DNA of 56,298 nt, from positions 1 to 56,298 of the IMG/VR virus record IMGVR_UViG_3300027749_000131. One strand, written 5' to 3'. The translations under genes were made by a program, and so were the position numbers. Under the pieces are notes generated by a model that made no database searches, was not told the origin of the DNA, and worked only from the letters and a program-made list of their open reading frames with translations. Position 1 is the first letter of the stretch; each line of letters begins with the position of its first letter. Source of the DNA: a virus. Shown here piece after piece: positions 31,825-39,760 of the stretch.

Positions 31825-32709
31825 TTAAAGTTTATTAAATTTTTTATCATATTTTGGTAACCATTTTAGCGATCCATCATTATACATATTTTTTATTTCA
31901 ATTTCAGATAATCTTTGAATATCATTTTCCGTAATTATTTTAAAATTTTCACCAAAAAGATTTTTAGCGACATTAAATTTATCTAAATTTAAACCAGAAT
32001 TTATTAGTTTTTTAGGTTTTATTTCTATATAAATTTTAGAATCTATTAAATAATAGTCAGGAAAATAATTTCTATATTTGTTTTTTATTGAATCAAAATA
32101 TTTTATTTTATGTTTATCTAATTCACCAGATTCAAATTTTATTCCATTATCCAATAAATATTTTAAATAAGACAATTCTAATATAGATCTAAAATATATA
32201 TCAAAATACCAACCTGACCAACCATTTCCAGAACCTTGCGGAGAAGGTTTACCAAACATAGGATTTAATTCACCAGAAGTTAATTTAGAAATTTTGTTTC
32301 TATATTCTTGTTTTTTAATATCAACAGTTTCTTTATCATATTTACTTTCCCAAACTGTAAATGGGTGTTTTTTATTAGCAACAAGTTTTAATAATTCTCT
32401 AGATTTTTGTCTATCTTCATCAGTCCAAATTTTTTTTCCTTGTTTTGATTTAGATTCTTCGGTGTGTTTTTTACCGAAAAATGGGTTGTTCTCCCCTTTT
32501 TGTTTTTCGTTTAACATTTGTAAAGAACATTTAGCGCAAGGTTTATCTTTAGAAAGAGCGGCATTACTCTCATTAGATAATTTTCGCTCTTCTTTACAAA
32601 CAGGACATATTATTAAACATCTACAATGTTCGCACAAATTTCTTTGTTTTCTAAAATTTTTAAATTCAACATTACATTTAATACAATTTTTTAGAGTAAA
32701 TTTTTCCAT
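31825..32709 (-). CDS. NUMOD3/PD-(D/E)XK homing endonuclease
   Basis: A 294-residue protein. A CxxC zinc-like N-terminus (KNCIKCNVEFKN, LCEHCRCLIICPVCKEE) is followed by two NUMOD3-type motifs (GENNPFFGKKHTEESKSKQG and GELNPMFGKP). The C-terminal part, YFRSILELSYLKYLLDNG and NYFPDYYLIDSKIYIEIKPK, fits a PD-(D/E)XK nuclease (D...E-x-K). It lies between the P-loop kinase gene and a stub of the same gene, the mark of a homing insertion. Confidence 0.8.
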   Translation of the reverse strand: MEKFTLKNCIKCNVEFKNFRKQRNLCEHCRCLIICPVCKEERKLSNESNAALSKDKPCAKCSLQMLNEKQKGENNPFFGKKHTEESKSKQGKKIWTDEDRQKSRELLKLVANKKHPFTVWESKYDKETVDIKKQEYRNKISKLTSGELNPMFGKPSPQGSGNGWSGWYFDIYFRSILELSYLKYLLDNGIKFESGELDKHKIKYFDSIKNKYRNYFPDYYLIDSKIYIEIKPKKLINSGLNLDKFNVAKNLFGENFKIITENDIQRLSEIEIKNMYNDGSLKWLPKYDKKFNKL

Positions 32710-32735
32710 AAATAATTTCCGATAAAATAAATTAT

Positions 32736-32786
32736 TTAGTAAAATTCGTCTCCTGGAACTCCACGAATTAAAAATAACATTTTCAT
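32736..32786 (-). pseudogene. Stub of the P-loop kinase 5' end
   Basis: Translation from 32786 gives MKMLFLIRGVPGDEFY-stop, matching MKRLFLVRGVCGAGKS of the intact kinase up to the start of Walker A, then diverging to a stop. It lies upstream of the homing endonuclease in the same orientation and keeps a plausible ribosome binding site. Confidence 0.7.
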
Positions 32787-32799
32787 AATATAATTTCTC

Positions 32800-33015
32800 T
32801 TAACAATTATTTGTATCAATACCTAGATAATTTTGATAACGTGTTTCTTTACCGCTTTCGCTATATTCTTTTCTAATCCAAAATCCTACATAATCTTCGT
32901 GAAATATACAATTTCCTCGATCATCGTATTCTTTTTTCCACCAAAAGCCTCTATCCATAGCAGCATAAAAAACAACATTTCCATTCTTATCGTATTCAGT
33001 TATTACGTCATTCAT
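32800..33015 (-). CDS. YD-repeat-like small phage protein
   Basis: A 71-residue protein with three YD/RHS-like units: TEYDKNGNVVFYAAMDRGFW, KEYDDRGNCIFHEDYVGFWI and KEYSESGKETRYQNYLG. Proteins of this type occur in many T4-like phages, function unknown. AAGGAATTAAA precedes the ATG, which overlaps the upstream gene. Confidence 0.65.
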   Translation of the reverse strand: MNDVITEYDKNGNVVFYAAMDRGFWWKKEYDDRGNCIFHEDYVGFWIRKEYSESGKETRYQNYLGIDTNNC

Positions 33016-33191
33016 TTTAATTCCTTAAAAGTTCTACCTTTAGTAAAGAATCTTAATGGTTTTTTAAATGTAATCATTTCGGTTGTTCCGCTTTTAATGT
33101 AACCAATCATTTTAAATTTATCATTTGTAAGAAGATAAGTGTGTAAAATATGTTCAGGAAAAGACTTAGTTGTTTCTACCACAGTAATCAT
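33012..33191 (-). CDS. Small hypothetical protein (59 aa)
   Basis: ATG at 33191 follows GGAGG (five-base spacing). The product (MITVVETTKSFPEHILHTYL, ending TKGRTFKELK) is basic; no family recognised. First gene after an early promoter. Confidence 0.6.
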   Translation of the reverse strand: MITVVETTKSFPEHILHTYLLTNDKFKMIGYIKSGTTEMITFKKPLRFFTKGRTFKELK

Positions 33192-33215
33192 AATATCCTC
33201 CAATTAGTATAACTT

Positions 33216-33244
33216 ATTATACTATATTGAAAAATTAATGTCAA
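33216..33244 (-). promoter_or_regulatory. Early sigma70-type promoter
   Basis: TTGACA (33244-33239), 17 bases, TATAAT (33221-33216), minus strand. Its AGTGCTTGA supplies the Ser-Ala-stop end of the upstream gene. Confidence 0.9.
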
Positions 33245-33942
33245 GCACTTTGTTTTTCCTGTAAATATTGCATATATTCTTCTGTACATCCATAATCGCT
33301 TATAACTATAATTTTTTTACCAGAAATTGGGTGTATTATATATCCTAAATTTTCTAATGTAAACTCTTGAGGCATTAATTTTTTGTCAATTAATAACGAA
33401 ATATACAATTTTATCCATGGATGGTTCATAATAATATCATATTTTTCATCAGAAATAAATTTCGGATAAATGCCTCCTTTTCCATCAGAACTACAAAACC
33501 ATTTATGCATACATAATGCAGCATCAGGAAAATACAAACCTGCTGGATAATTTTCTGTTGTGTTTTCCAAACAAAAATCTCGTATAGTCATTGGAAAAAC
33601 TCTAATCATTTCTTCCCAAAAATAATCTGGATTATGCGCTATTATCGGAGTTAATATGCCATTGTAATTTGTTGTATACGATCCATCAGTATTTTTTAAA
33701 AATAAACTATATTTTGAATCATTTAATTGACATTCTATTTTATTTTGAAATTTACCTAAAAAACATTCATCGCTATTAATTTCCAATGTATGCGATTTAA
33801 CAATTTTTAATACAGTATCAATTTTAACTTCAATTCCATCTAATATTATCTTTCTTGAATTAATAGGAAAATAAACTAATCTAGTTGAACCTTTTTTTAT
33901 TTCTTTTGATACTTGCCCTACCAATTTTTCTATATCAATCAT
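33241..33942 (-). CDS. Hypothetical protein (233 aa)
   Basis: An early-region protein with a beta-rich N-terminal half (TRLVYFPINSRKIILDGIEV) and a C-terminal half with FCLENTTENYPAGLYFPDAA and HKWFCSSDGKGGIYPKF. It ends K-Q-S-A in the promoter of the next operon. It overlaps the gene upstream by 4 bases. No known family. Confidence 0.65.
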   Translation of the reverse strand: MIDIEKLVGQVSKEIKKGSTRLVYFPINSRKIILDGIEVKIDTVLKIVKSHTLEINSDECFLGKFQNKIECQLNDSKYSLFLKNTDGSYTTNYNGILTPIIAHNPDYFWEEMIRVFPMTIRDFCLENTTENYPAGLYFPDAALCMHKWFCSSDGKGGIYPKFISDEKYDIIMNHPWIKLYISLLIDKKLMPQEFTLENLGYIIHPISGKKIIVISDYGCTEEYMQYLQEKQSA

Positions 33943-34121
33943 GTAAATTCTGCAGTTACAATTAAAGATCTTCGGTTATCATATTCAACAACAGCAATCG
34001 TTTCATTATTTTCAGATAGATAGGTAACTTTATTCATATATCCATAATATTTACCTTTCCAACCCCTATCTGTTAATTTTTTGTGTAAATCAAAATCAGA
34101 AAATTTAGTAGATTTTAACAT
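33939..34121 (-). CDS. Small hypothetical protein (60 aa)
   Basis: ATG at 34121 follows CTGGAG and overlaps the stop of the DUF3307-like gene (TAATG). Product MLKSTKFSDFDLHKKLTDRG ... VAVVEYDNRRSLIV is soluble. Function unknown. Confidence 0.6.
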   Translation of the reverse strand: MLKSTKFSDFDLHKKLTDRGWKGKYYGYMNKVTYLSENNETIAVVEYDNRRSLIVTAEFT

Positions 34122-34492
34122 TATGACTCCAGTAAAATAATATAAACGATAACAAGATATGTTAAATAATGTAAATACTGATCGCACCCTAATTGCACCC
34201 AAAACTTTTTATCTGATACATCTGATAAACCATAATGAGCTTTGAAATAATCAATAAAATAATGTACATTAATTTCAGCGTAAACGATTATAAATAAAAG
34301 AGTAGGATCTACGAATGGAAGTAATACTACGCCTGTCGCAAGACCTTGTTTGATACTGTGTTTTGCTCCAGTAAAGTTTCCAAATATACCTTTACATTTT
34401 ACTTCTTCGTATGTTTGATTGATAAAATCTATATAGAAATGTTTAGTAAACAAGAGAAAAAAACATATAAAAATTATATTATATTGATGCAT
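34121..34492 (-). CDS. DUF3307-like membrane protein
   Basis: A 123-residue protein from the ATG at 34492. It has three or four hydrophobic segments and HFYIDFINQTYEEVKCKG, GAKHSIKQGLATGVVLLPF and NVHYFIDYFKAHYG, the conserved His/Asp pattern of DUF3307 phage membrane proteins. Function unknown. Translationally coupled on both sides by TAATG. Confidence 0.65.
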   Translation of the reverse strand: MHQYNIIFICFFLLFTKHFYIDFINQTYEEVKCKGIFGNFTGAKHSIKQGLATGVVLLPFVDPTLLFIIVYAEINVHYFIDYFKAHYGLSDVSDKKFWVQLGCDQYLHYLTYLVIVYIILLES

Positions 34493-34716
34493 TATAAACT
34501 TTCCCAATCAACCCATTTTGTTAATTCAATATTAACTGCTTCGTGCGTAATATTACCATTATTATCATAACTCTCCGGAATATACACCGTAATCCCATTT
34601 ACTGCAGCACCAAAATCATACATTTCAACAGAAACGTCAAGTTGCGCATTATATTTTTTTAAAAGATTTCGTAAATCTCTTTTAAATGAACGCTCGATAA
34701 CCTCATTAACTTCCAT
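34492..34716 (-). CDS. Small hypothetical protein (74 aa)
   Basis: MEVNEVIERSFKRDLRNLLK begins a helical part, followed by a beta-rich middle (DVSVEMYDFGAAVNGITVYI). Common early-region style; no family known to me. Confidence 0.6.
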   Translation of the reverse strand: MEVNEVIERSFKRDLRNLLKKYNAQLDVSVEMYDFGAAVNGITVYIPESYDNNGNITHEAVNIELTKWVDWESL

Positions 34717-34724
34717 AAGCCACC

Positions 34725-34757
34725 AAAAAATAAAAGGTGCCTCAGTAACGAGGCAAC
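34725..34757 (-). terminator. Terminator in the early region
   Basis: Minus strand TTGCCTC-GTTACT-GAGGCA followed by CCTTTTATTTTTTT. It sits between the genes at 34774 and 34716, so it may attenuate the operon. Confidence 0.7.
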
Positions 34758-34773
34758 TAAAATAATTACAACC

Positions 34774-35109
34774 TTAAAAAATAAAAGTTGCGTCTTCCAT
34801 GTAATATTCTTTTTCTTTGACGTTATCGCTAACATCTTGAAGATATAATCCCGAATATTTATTCCCTGAAATTAACTCTTTAAGATTATCTTTTAAAAAT
34901 TTAGATGCAAATTGTGGATAATCTAATTCTTCTTTTTTGTCAATTTTATACATATATTCAACACAACGCTCAATTCTTGATGCTTCTGATTGAATACTAT
35001 CGTTGTTAAAAGGTTTATCTAGTTTTTTTAATCTACCAAATGCAACCACAGTAAATGCTTGTTCTAATCCGTCAACTGATGGTCTTTTAATTTCTGCTGT
35101 TTTTTTCAT
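34774..35109 (-). CDS. Hypothetical protein (111 aa)
   Basis: A charged, mostly helical protein (DGLEQAFTVVAFGRLKKLDK, ASRIERCVEYMYKIDKKEEL). Preceded by AGGAATATATC. No family recognised. Confidence 0.6.
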   Translation of the reverse strand: MKKTAEIKRPSVDGLEQAFTVVAFGRLKKLDKPFNNDSIQSEASRIERCVEYMYKIDKKEELDYPQFASKFLKDNLKELISGNKYSGLYLQDVSDNVKEKEYYMEDATFIF

Positions 35110-35118
35110 GATATATTC

Positions 35119-35211
35119 CTAGGCTTTATTGATTTTGTGTTTAAAATGATAGACTGTCAACCAAACTGTTGATGCTATTAAAATACCAGATATGATTGCT
35201 ATTAAAATCAT
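35119..35211 (-). CDS. Single-helix membrane peptide (30 aa)
   Basis: MILIAIISGILIASTVWLTV followed by YHFKHKINKA; AAGGTG precedes the ATG. A transmembrane helix with a basic cytoplasmic tail. It lies between two early genes in the same direction. Confidence 0.5.
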   Translation of the reverse strand: MILIAIISGILIASTVWLTVYHFKHKINKA

Positions 35212-35220
35212 ATAATCACC

Positions 35221-35841
35221 TTATCGTTTACCAGCTGAAGATAACCGACTCATATTCATACTAGAACTAGGTCTGCTAATAGGAGCTGATGGTTTATAAG
35301 AACTCGTTGAATTAAATTTACTTGTATCCATATAATTAACCTTTGGTGCAACTGGAGCAACGGTTGAAGTTGATACAGGAGCTATTGGAGCAGAAGCAAC
35401 TTGATTAATTGTAACATTTTTAGTAACATTAGTTACAGTTCGTGAACTAGAACCGTAATCATGATTATAGCTAGGAGATGAATTATTAGAAGAATTTCCC
35501 GAGCTACCAATAGCATGACCAATTAACCCTCCAACCAACATATTAGTCATAATATTATCATGTTGTTGCTGTACTACCACTGGTTGTTGCGCAGCAGGTT
35601 GTTGAATAATAACTGGAGCTTGCGCTTGAACAGGTTGTTGTACTTGTTGTTGAATTTGTTGACCTTGCTGCTGAACTACTGCGCCTTGCTGTTCAATTTG
35701 TTGCTGTTGAGCTTGTTGATTTTGTAAGATTTGTTGTTGTTGCGCAAGAATTTGTTGGGTTTGTTTTTTAGCCTTTTCTTCTTCGCTTTCGCCACAAGCA
35801 ACAAGACTTAAAATCGCCAATGTTAAAATCATTTTTTTCAT
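35221..35841 (-). CDS. Gln-rich lipoprotein
   Basis: A 206-residue protein from the ATG at 35841. The signal peptide has a lipobox (ILSLVAC). Residues about 20-95 are Gln-rich (QQILQNQQAQQQQIEQQGAV) and likely coiled-coil; GGLIGHAIGSSG is a glycine-zipper-like segment; the C-terminus is Ser/Pro-rich. It would sit in the periplasm. A role in envelope modification or superinfection exclusion is only a guess. Confidence 0.65.
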   Translation of the reverse strand: MKKMILTLAILSLVACGESEEEKAKKQTQQILAQQQQILQNQQAQQQQIEQQGAVVQQQGQQIQQQVQQPVQAQAPVIIQQPAAQQPVVVQQQHDNIMTNMLVGGLIGHAIGSSGNSSNNSSPSYNHDYGSSSRTVTNVTKNVTINQVASAPIAPVSTSTVAPVAPKVNYMDTSKFNSTSSYKPSAPISRPSSSMNMSRLSSAGKR

Positions 35842-35882
35842 TATATAATTCCTCAATAAGTTTAAAGTTACGGTACAGTTAT

Positions 35883-35911
35883 ATTATACTAGATTAGACA
35901 TATTATGTCAA
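35883..35911 (-). promoter_or_regulatory. Early sigma70-type promoter
   Basis: TTGACA (35911-35906), 17 bases, TATAAT (35888-35883), minus strand, upstream of the lipoprotein gene. Confidence 0.9.
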
Positions 35912-35918
35912 GCACTTT

Positions 35919-36065
35919 TTAAATATTTATTTTTTGCGCATATGCGATTAAATGTAAAATACCTGCTGCAGCGAATAAACCATAAATAGAAACGATAGCA
36001 AAACTAAAAATTAATCCCACGATATAATACACAACATATAACATTGTTTGAGATGATTCTTTCAT
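35919..36065 (-). CDS. Small membrane protein (48 aa)
   Basis: ATG at 36065 follows TGGAATTTTTT. Two hydrophobic segments (MLYVVYYIVGLIFSFAIVSI and LFAAAGILHLIAYA). It lies between a terminator and an early promoter. Function unknown. Confidence 0.5.
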   Translation of the reverse strand: MKESSQTMLYVVYYIVGLIFSFAIVSIYGLFAAAGILHLIAYAQKINI

Positions 36066-36090
36066 AAAAAATTCCATAAATTTTATGCAC

Positions 36091-36116
36091 AAAAAAAGCC
36101 TGCGAACAGGCTTTTC
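36091..36116 (-). terminator. Terminator of the late structural gene
   Basis: Minus strand AAAAGCCTG-TTCG-CAGGCTTTTTTT, a 9-bp stem with a TTCG loop and T-run, 16 bases after the stop at 36132. Confidence 0.85.
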
Positions 36117-36131
36117 TCATTTATCCCTAGA

Positions 36132-37157
36132 TTAAGCGTCTGGGAAAATTTTATCGTCTACTGCATCGGTTGTAACTGAACCAATAGCAACTAATGTTTC
36201 GTATTGAACGCGACCTGAACGACCACCAGTTCCTGTGGTTTTCTTAATCCAACCAGCATGCGGAACTTTAGATTTAGAAGTTGAACCAACACCTAAAACC
36301 GCAACAGCAGTAGCAGCACCAGAAGTTAATGTTAATGTATGAGCAGTACCAACACCAACGCCAGTTAATGCAATTTGTGTGTTAGATGTTGCATTTGCTG
36401 CACTTGAAGCAAGAGCAAGAGCATTTGCTGTTGTTTTAATTATGTAATATGTATTTCCACTAGTTAAACCAACAACTGAAGTTCCGCCACCATTATTATA
36501 CACAGCTGCATCACCAGTAGCAAATAAATGCCCTGTATATGTAACTGTATTTGCAGCGGTTGTTACTGCAGCACTAGCAAAAGTAATAAATGGAGCGCCA
36601 ATAGTTACAGTTGGAATAGAAGTATAACCTCCGCCAGTACTATAAACAGAAACATTTGCTACAGAACCAGTTGCGTTTATATAAACATTCGCACTTGCAT
36701 TAGCACTTGCTCCGCCATTAGTTATTGATATTGATGGAACTTCTTTATATTTTGTTCCAGCAGACCCAACAGAAATAGCTGTTACATTAGCGCCACCGCT
36801 TGTAATTTCGGCAGTATCAACACCATATGTATTTTGCATAGCATCAAAACCGCTTTCACCGTTTGTTCCGCCATTTTGGTAAACGTATTTTGGCTGTTCG
36901 TTAATTTTAACTAAAGAAATCGGTAAAGTTGTATTAGAAGTTCCAATAAATGGATCTGCTAATGTTAAAATTGTATTATTTGCAATAGAAAGAATACGAT
37001 TTTTTGTATACAAATCTGAATGAATACCGATAATATCACCGATTTCTAAATTTGCTGTGAATTGTGTCCCAACACCAATTACTGTGTTAGAACCATTTGT
37101 TACATTGATGCTTGTTCCATATACTGATCTAGCATCATAATTACCCCATTCTGACAT
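36132..37157 (-). CDS. Putative virion structural protein (341 aa)
   Basis: It begins MSEWGNYDARSVYGTSINVT and has TNGSNTVIGVGTQFTANLEI plus LTLADPFIGTSN, a start typical of a myovirus virion protein family I know from cyanophage-like genomes. The middle is Ala/Thr/Val-rich with repeated beta-sheet motifs. It has its own late-type promoter (TATAAATA at 37194-37201) and terminator, as an isolated late gene inside the early region. Confidence 0.75.
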   Translation of the reverse strand: MSEWGNYDARSVYGTSINVTNGSNTVIGVGTQFTANLEIGDIIGIHSDLYTKNRILSIANNTILTLADPFIGTSNTTLPISLVKINEQPKYVYQNGGTNGESGFDAMQNTYGVDTAEITSGGANVTAISVGSAGTKYKEVPSISITNGGASANASANVYINATGSVANVSVYSTGGGYTSIPTVTIGAPFITFASAAVTTAANTVTYTGHLFATGDAAVYNNGGGTSVVGLTSGNTYYIIKTTANALALASSAANATSNTQIALTGVGVGTAHTLTLTSGAATAVAVLGVGSTSKSKVPHAGWIKKTTGTGGRSGRVQYETLVAIGSVTTDAVDDKIFPDA

Positions 37158-37193
37158 TTGATTCTCCTGTATTGAGTCTGAATTTTATTCAAG

Positions 37194-37201
37194 TATTTAT
37201 A
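37194..37201 (-). promoter_or_regulatory. Late promoter TATAAATA
   Basis: Minus-strand TATAAATAC, 37 bases upstream of the structural gene start; exact match to the T4 late -10 element. Confidence 0.7.
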
Positions 37202-37217
37202 TCAATACAGAACTGGA

Positions 37218-37553
37218 TTAATCAGGGCAAAAATTAACAACCCAACCATTATCATTACTAAAAAATCGTAAAACTTTCAAAGGATAAATTCCATCATATT
37301 CAAATGAATGATGTACTCCAGGTGGAATTTCTATATAACTTCCTGGACTACATTTATAATCTTTTCCGTCAATATTAAAAATAGCAGATCCTTCTAAAAA
37401 TAATCTTGCTTCATAATCGTCATGTGTATGTTTAGCAACAATTATAGCTGTATTTGCATTAAATGTATCTTTAAACGGAAATTTTTTTGAGAGATTCTCT
37501 ATAAATTTACATAATTCAAGGTTATCTCTCATATCCATATTTTTATATTTCAT
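37218..37553 (-). CDS. Cupin-domain protein (111 aa)
   Basis: VAKHTHDDYEARLFLEGSAI matches cupin motif 1 with the H-x-H-x4-E metal ligands, and SYIEIPPGVHHSFEYDG is motif 2 with the last His. It resembles small cupins of the acireductone-dioxygenase-like fold. Placed between a late structural gene and the tRNAs. Substrate unknown. Confidence 0.75.
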   Translation of the reverse strand: MKYKNMDMRDNLELCKFIENLSKKFPFKDTFNANTAIIVAKHTHDDYEARLFLEGSAIFNIDGKDYKCSPGSYIEIPPGVHHSFEYDGIYPLKVLRFFSNDNGWVVNFCPD

Positions 37554-37571
37554 AAAATACCGAAAATAAAT

Positions 37572-37658
37572 TGGCGGAAGGTATAGGGTTCGAACCTATA
37601 CGCCCATTTCTGGACGACGGATTAGCAATCCGCTCTATTACCATTCTAGCAACCTTCC
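37572..37658 (-). tRNA. tRNA-Ser(GCT)
   Basis: Acceptor stem GGAAGGT/ACCTTCC is perfect, the anticodon loop TTGCTAA gives GCT, the long variable arm is class II, the T arm TATAGG-TTCGAAC-CCTATA is canonical, and CCA is encoded. Confidence 0.9.
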
Positions 37659-37663
37659 ATAAT

Positions 37664-37740
37664 TGGTATCCCCGATAGGAATTGCACCTATAACCTTTCG
37701 CTTAGAAGGCGAATGCTCTATCTTGTTGAGCTACGGAGAC
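37664..37740 (-). tRNA. tRNA-Arg(TCT)
   Basis: Anticodon stem TTCGC/GCGAA with loop CTTCTAA gives TCT, reading AGA, a codon frequent in this A+T-rich genome. Acceptor GTCTCCG/CGGGGAT has wobble pairs; CCA is encoded. It lies five bases upstream of tRNA-Ser. Confidence 0.85.
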
Positions 37741-37796
37741 AAATAAAAAGGGCGTTTTCTGTTTTTTACATGGGGCACGCCTACCACCATAACATA

Positions 37797-38168
37797 CTAA
37801 TCCCAATATTCACGTTTGGGTTTTCGTAATAATTGAACGTCTATATCATTATCTATATAGCGTTTTATTTGACGTTTTGCATCTCTGCGATATGGTCTTT
37901 GTGAATATAAATTGTGAAACCATCCAGGACCGATATGATTCCAGTAACGCCATTTTTTATCTGAATGAAATTTAGCTAATCGTTTTTTGCCTTCTTCGCT
38001 ATCAGCATAAAATACAAATTTATAAAAATCTCTAATACCGTGATCGTGATATTCTTTGATTTCATAATCTTCGAGGTTATATTGACCTATATTGTAATCC
38101 CATTCTCTTAAAACGCAATTACTTTTAATTTTCCATTCATCGTGTTTAAATCTATAAGTTCTACTCAT
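37797..38168 (-). CDS. Hypothetical protein (123 aa)
   Basis: A highly charged, aromatic-rich protein (CVLREWDYNIGQYNLEDYEI, RYWNHIGPGWFHNLYSQRPY). GGGGGAAAA precedes the start. It probably binds nucleic acid given the basic C-terminus, but this is only inferred. Confidence 0.6.
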   Translation of the reverse strand: MSRTYRFKHDEWKIKSNCVLREWDYNIGQYNLEDYEIKEYHDHGIRDFYKFVFYADSEEGKKRLAKFHSDKKWRYWNHIGPGWFHNLYSQRPYRRDAKRQIKRYIDNDIDVQLLRKPKREYWD

Positions 38169-38236
38169 TTTTCCCCCGTTAAGTTAAAATACTTACCGGA
38201 AGATCACCTGTTCGTTAATTTTCATAAATATTTCCT

Positions 38237-38647
38237 TTAATTTTTAGGTTGAGGATAAAATATAACTTTATTCTTGCCCGTTTTTTTCGCATAATCATGG
38301 GTATATTTAGTCCCGCTTTTTCTTTGAAATGTATCTTCTTTAGGAACAACTATTAACATATCAACAGAATCTACGATACGTCTATCTCTGGTTAAATAAT
38401 TATCAGATTTTAATACAATATCGCTATCATGGAAAGCGCGAAGATCTTCTTTAATAGGTGGGTGGCTAACAACTCTAATACCAAGATTTCTTGCCATATT
38501 TGCCACTTGCATATCTACTCCAATACAATCGCCATGATGCAATTCAAGCTCATCATGTTTTCTTTTAAGGTGCGTAAGACCTTTTCTGATATTATTATAT
38601 TGATACTCAGTCATTCCATTGCGAGTTCCCGTAACACCTACTTTCAT
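38237..38647 (-). CDS. SLOG-family (DprA/LOG-like) nucleotide-binding protein
   Basis: A 136-residue Rossmann-like protein: KVGVTGTRNGMTEYQYNNIR, ELHHGDCIGVDMQVANMARN, RVVSHPPIKEDLRAFHD and NYLTRDRRIVDSVDMLIVVP. This is the YspA-like SLOG pattern, in which the G-x-TG-x-R and HGDC motifs bind a nucleotide or its derivative. SLOG domains often sense signalling nucleotides. Confidence 0.75.
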   Translation of the reverse strand: MKVGVTGTRNGMTEYQYNNIRKGLTHLKRKHDELELHHGDCIGVDMQVANMARNLGIRVVSHPPIKEDLRAFHDSDIVLKSDNYLTRDRRIVDSVDMLIVVPKEDTFQRKSGTKYTHDYAKKTGKNKVIFYPQPKN

Positions 38648-38659
38648 TTTTTCTCCGTT

Positions 38660-38848
38660 TTAATTATCTGTCTCGTAATCGTAATCTTCTGGATGTCTTC
38701 CAGGTTCTCCTCGATAATGAGGATTACGTTCCCATGAATCAAATGGACTTAAAATCCATTCATCTTCTTCGCGTTCTTCGCCATAAACATACGCATATTG
38801 ACGCACTGCTTCACTTAAATAATTACCGCCATATTCATCACCAAACAT
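38660..38848 (-). CDS. Small acidic protein (62 aa)
   Basis: MFGDEYGGNYLSEAVRQYAY then EEREEDEWILSPFDSWERNP. Very acidic; GAGGAATTGAT precedes the start. DNA-mimic or inhibitor roles are possible but untested. Confidence 0.6.
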   Translation of the reverse strand: MFGDEYGGNYLSEAVRQYAYVYGEEREEDEWILSPFDSWERNPHYRGEPGRHPEDYDYETDN

Positions 38849-38857
38849 ATCAATTCC

Positions 38858-39364
38858 TCACTCAACTTCAATAAATTCTACAAATGGTAAATTGTGTAAT
38901 TGTCCATGTAAAAAATAAAATTCTACATCTTCAACTAATACTTCTGACAATGGATATTCAGTTCTCTGCTCTTCAGTAACAAAAGTATTTACATAATCAA
39001 TAAACTCAGGCGAATAACCCTCAACATGAATCAATTTAACAGATGGATTAGCGTGTTTATCTCCAACTGGAAATATGGTAGTCGCTACTAAATGTTTGCG
39101 TTTATCTTTACGGTCATTTGTATTTTGTTGATGACTAAACGCTACTGCTTGATTATGTTTTCTTGAATAAACCAAAAATTTAGATTGGTCCCCATAATCG
39201 TTATTTTTTAAATGATCAACAGCTTTACGAAAAATATCTTTCGTTGCTTTTTCGTCATTATGTCGTGTAGCCAATCTGTCATAATAATGATGAGTTGTAA
39301 TCAATTTTTTTCCGCCATAATTATCAGCGACCAATTCGTTAATAAATTCTTTAAATTTTTTCAA
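38858..39364 (-). CDS. Hypothetical protein with possible RelE/barnase-like fold
   Basis: A 168-residue protein that starts with TTG after GGAGAAACG. HHYYDRLATRHNDEKATKDI, FLVYSRKHNQAVAFSHQQNT and ATTIFPVGDKHANPSVKLI give a His/Arg pattern like phage proteins of the barnase/RelE/colicin nuclease group. This is a weak resemblance and the function is not established. Confidence 0.55.
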   Translation of the reverse strand: MKKFKEFINELVADNYGGKKLITTHHYYDRLATRHNDEKATKDIFRKAVDHLKNNDYGDQSKFLVYSRKHNQAVAFSHQQNTNDRKDKRKHLVATTIFPVGDKHANPSVKLIHVEGYSPEFIDYVNTFVTEEQRTEYPLSEVLVEDVEFYFLHGQLHNLPFVEFIEVE

Positions 39365-39388
39365 AACGTTTCTCCAATAGTTTTATAT

Positions 39389-39417
39389 ATTATAATATAT
39401 CTATTTAGAAACGTCAA
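39389..39417 (-). promoter_or_regulatory. Early sigma70-type promoter
   Basis: TTGACG (39417-39412), 17 bases, TATAAT (39394-39389), minus strand, with the same AAAGTGC upstream element. Confidence 0.85.
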
Positions 39418-39426
39418 GCACTTTAT

Positions 39427-39729
39427 TTATCGAACTCCCCAATTTTCTTCAAACTCCCCATCATCAGTCCAGTTATCTTCAATCTCACGAAGATGAATAA
39501 ACTTGGGATTATACCAAAGCGCATCAATTGACTGTTTAGTTATCTCTTCAGTATCTTCGATAACTTTATAACTGGTATCCGGATAACGTTCCTGTAACTC
39601 ATTAGCAGCTGCAATTGCTGTTTCGACATTAGGAAAATCTAACTGTAAATCTCCAATCGAACCCTTTCCTGTACAATAAAACCTATCATCAACAAAATTA
39701 TCATCTGAACCAATAACTCTAATACTCAT
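39427..39729 (-). CDS. Hypothetical protein (100 aa)
   Basis: Start at 39729 after GAGGAATAT. The product is acidic (MSIRVIGSDDNFVDDRFYCT, ending DGEFEENWGVR) with a helix NVETAIAAANELQERYPDTS. No family recognised. It follows the RNA ligase gene. Confidence 0.6.
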   Translation of the reverse strand: MSIRVIGSDDNFVDDRFYCTGKGSIGDLQLDFPNVETAIAAANELQERYPDTSYKVIEDTEEITKQSIDALWYNPKFIHLREIEDNWTDDGEFEENWGVR

Positions 39730-39760
39730 ATATTCCTCAAAGTTAAAACTGGACCTAAAC

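Noticed and set aside
32294-32725. 143-codon plus-strand ORF opposite the homing endonuclease
   Set aside because: Phe/Leu/Ser-rich antisense reading of a supported gene.
37741-37796. Terminator after the gene at 37797
   Set aside because: GGCGT/ACGCC pairing needs a loop of more than 20 bases, so support is weak.
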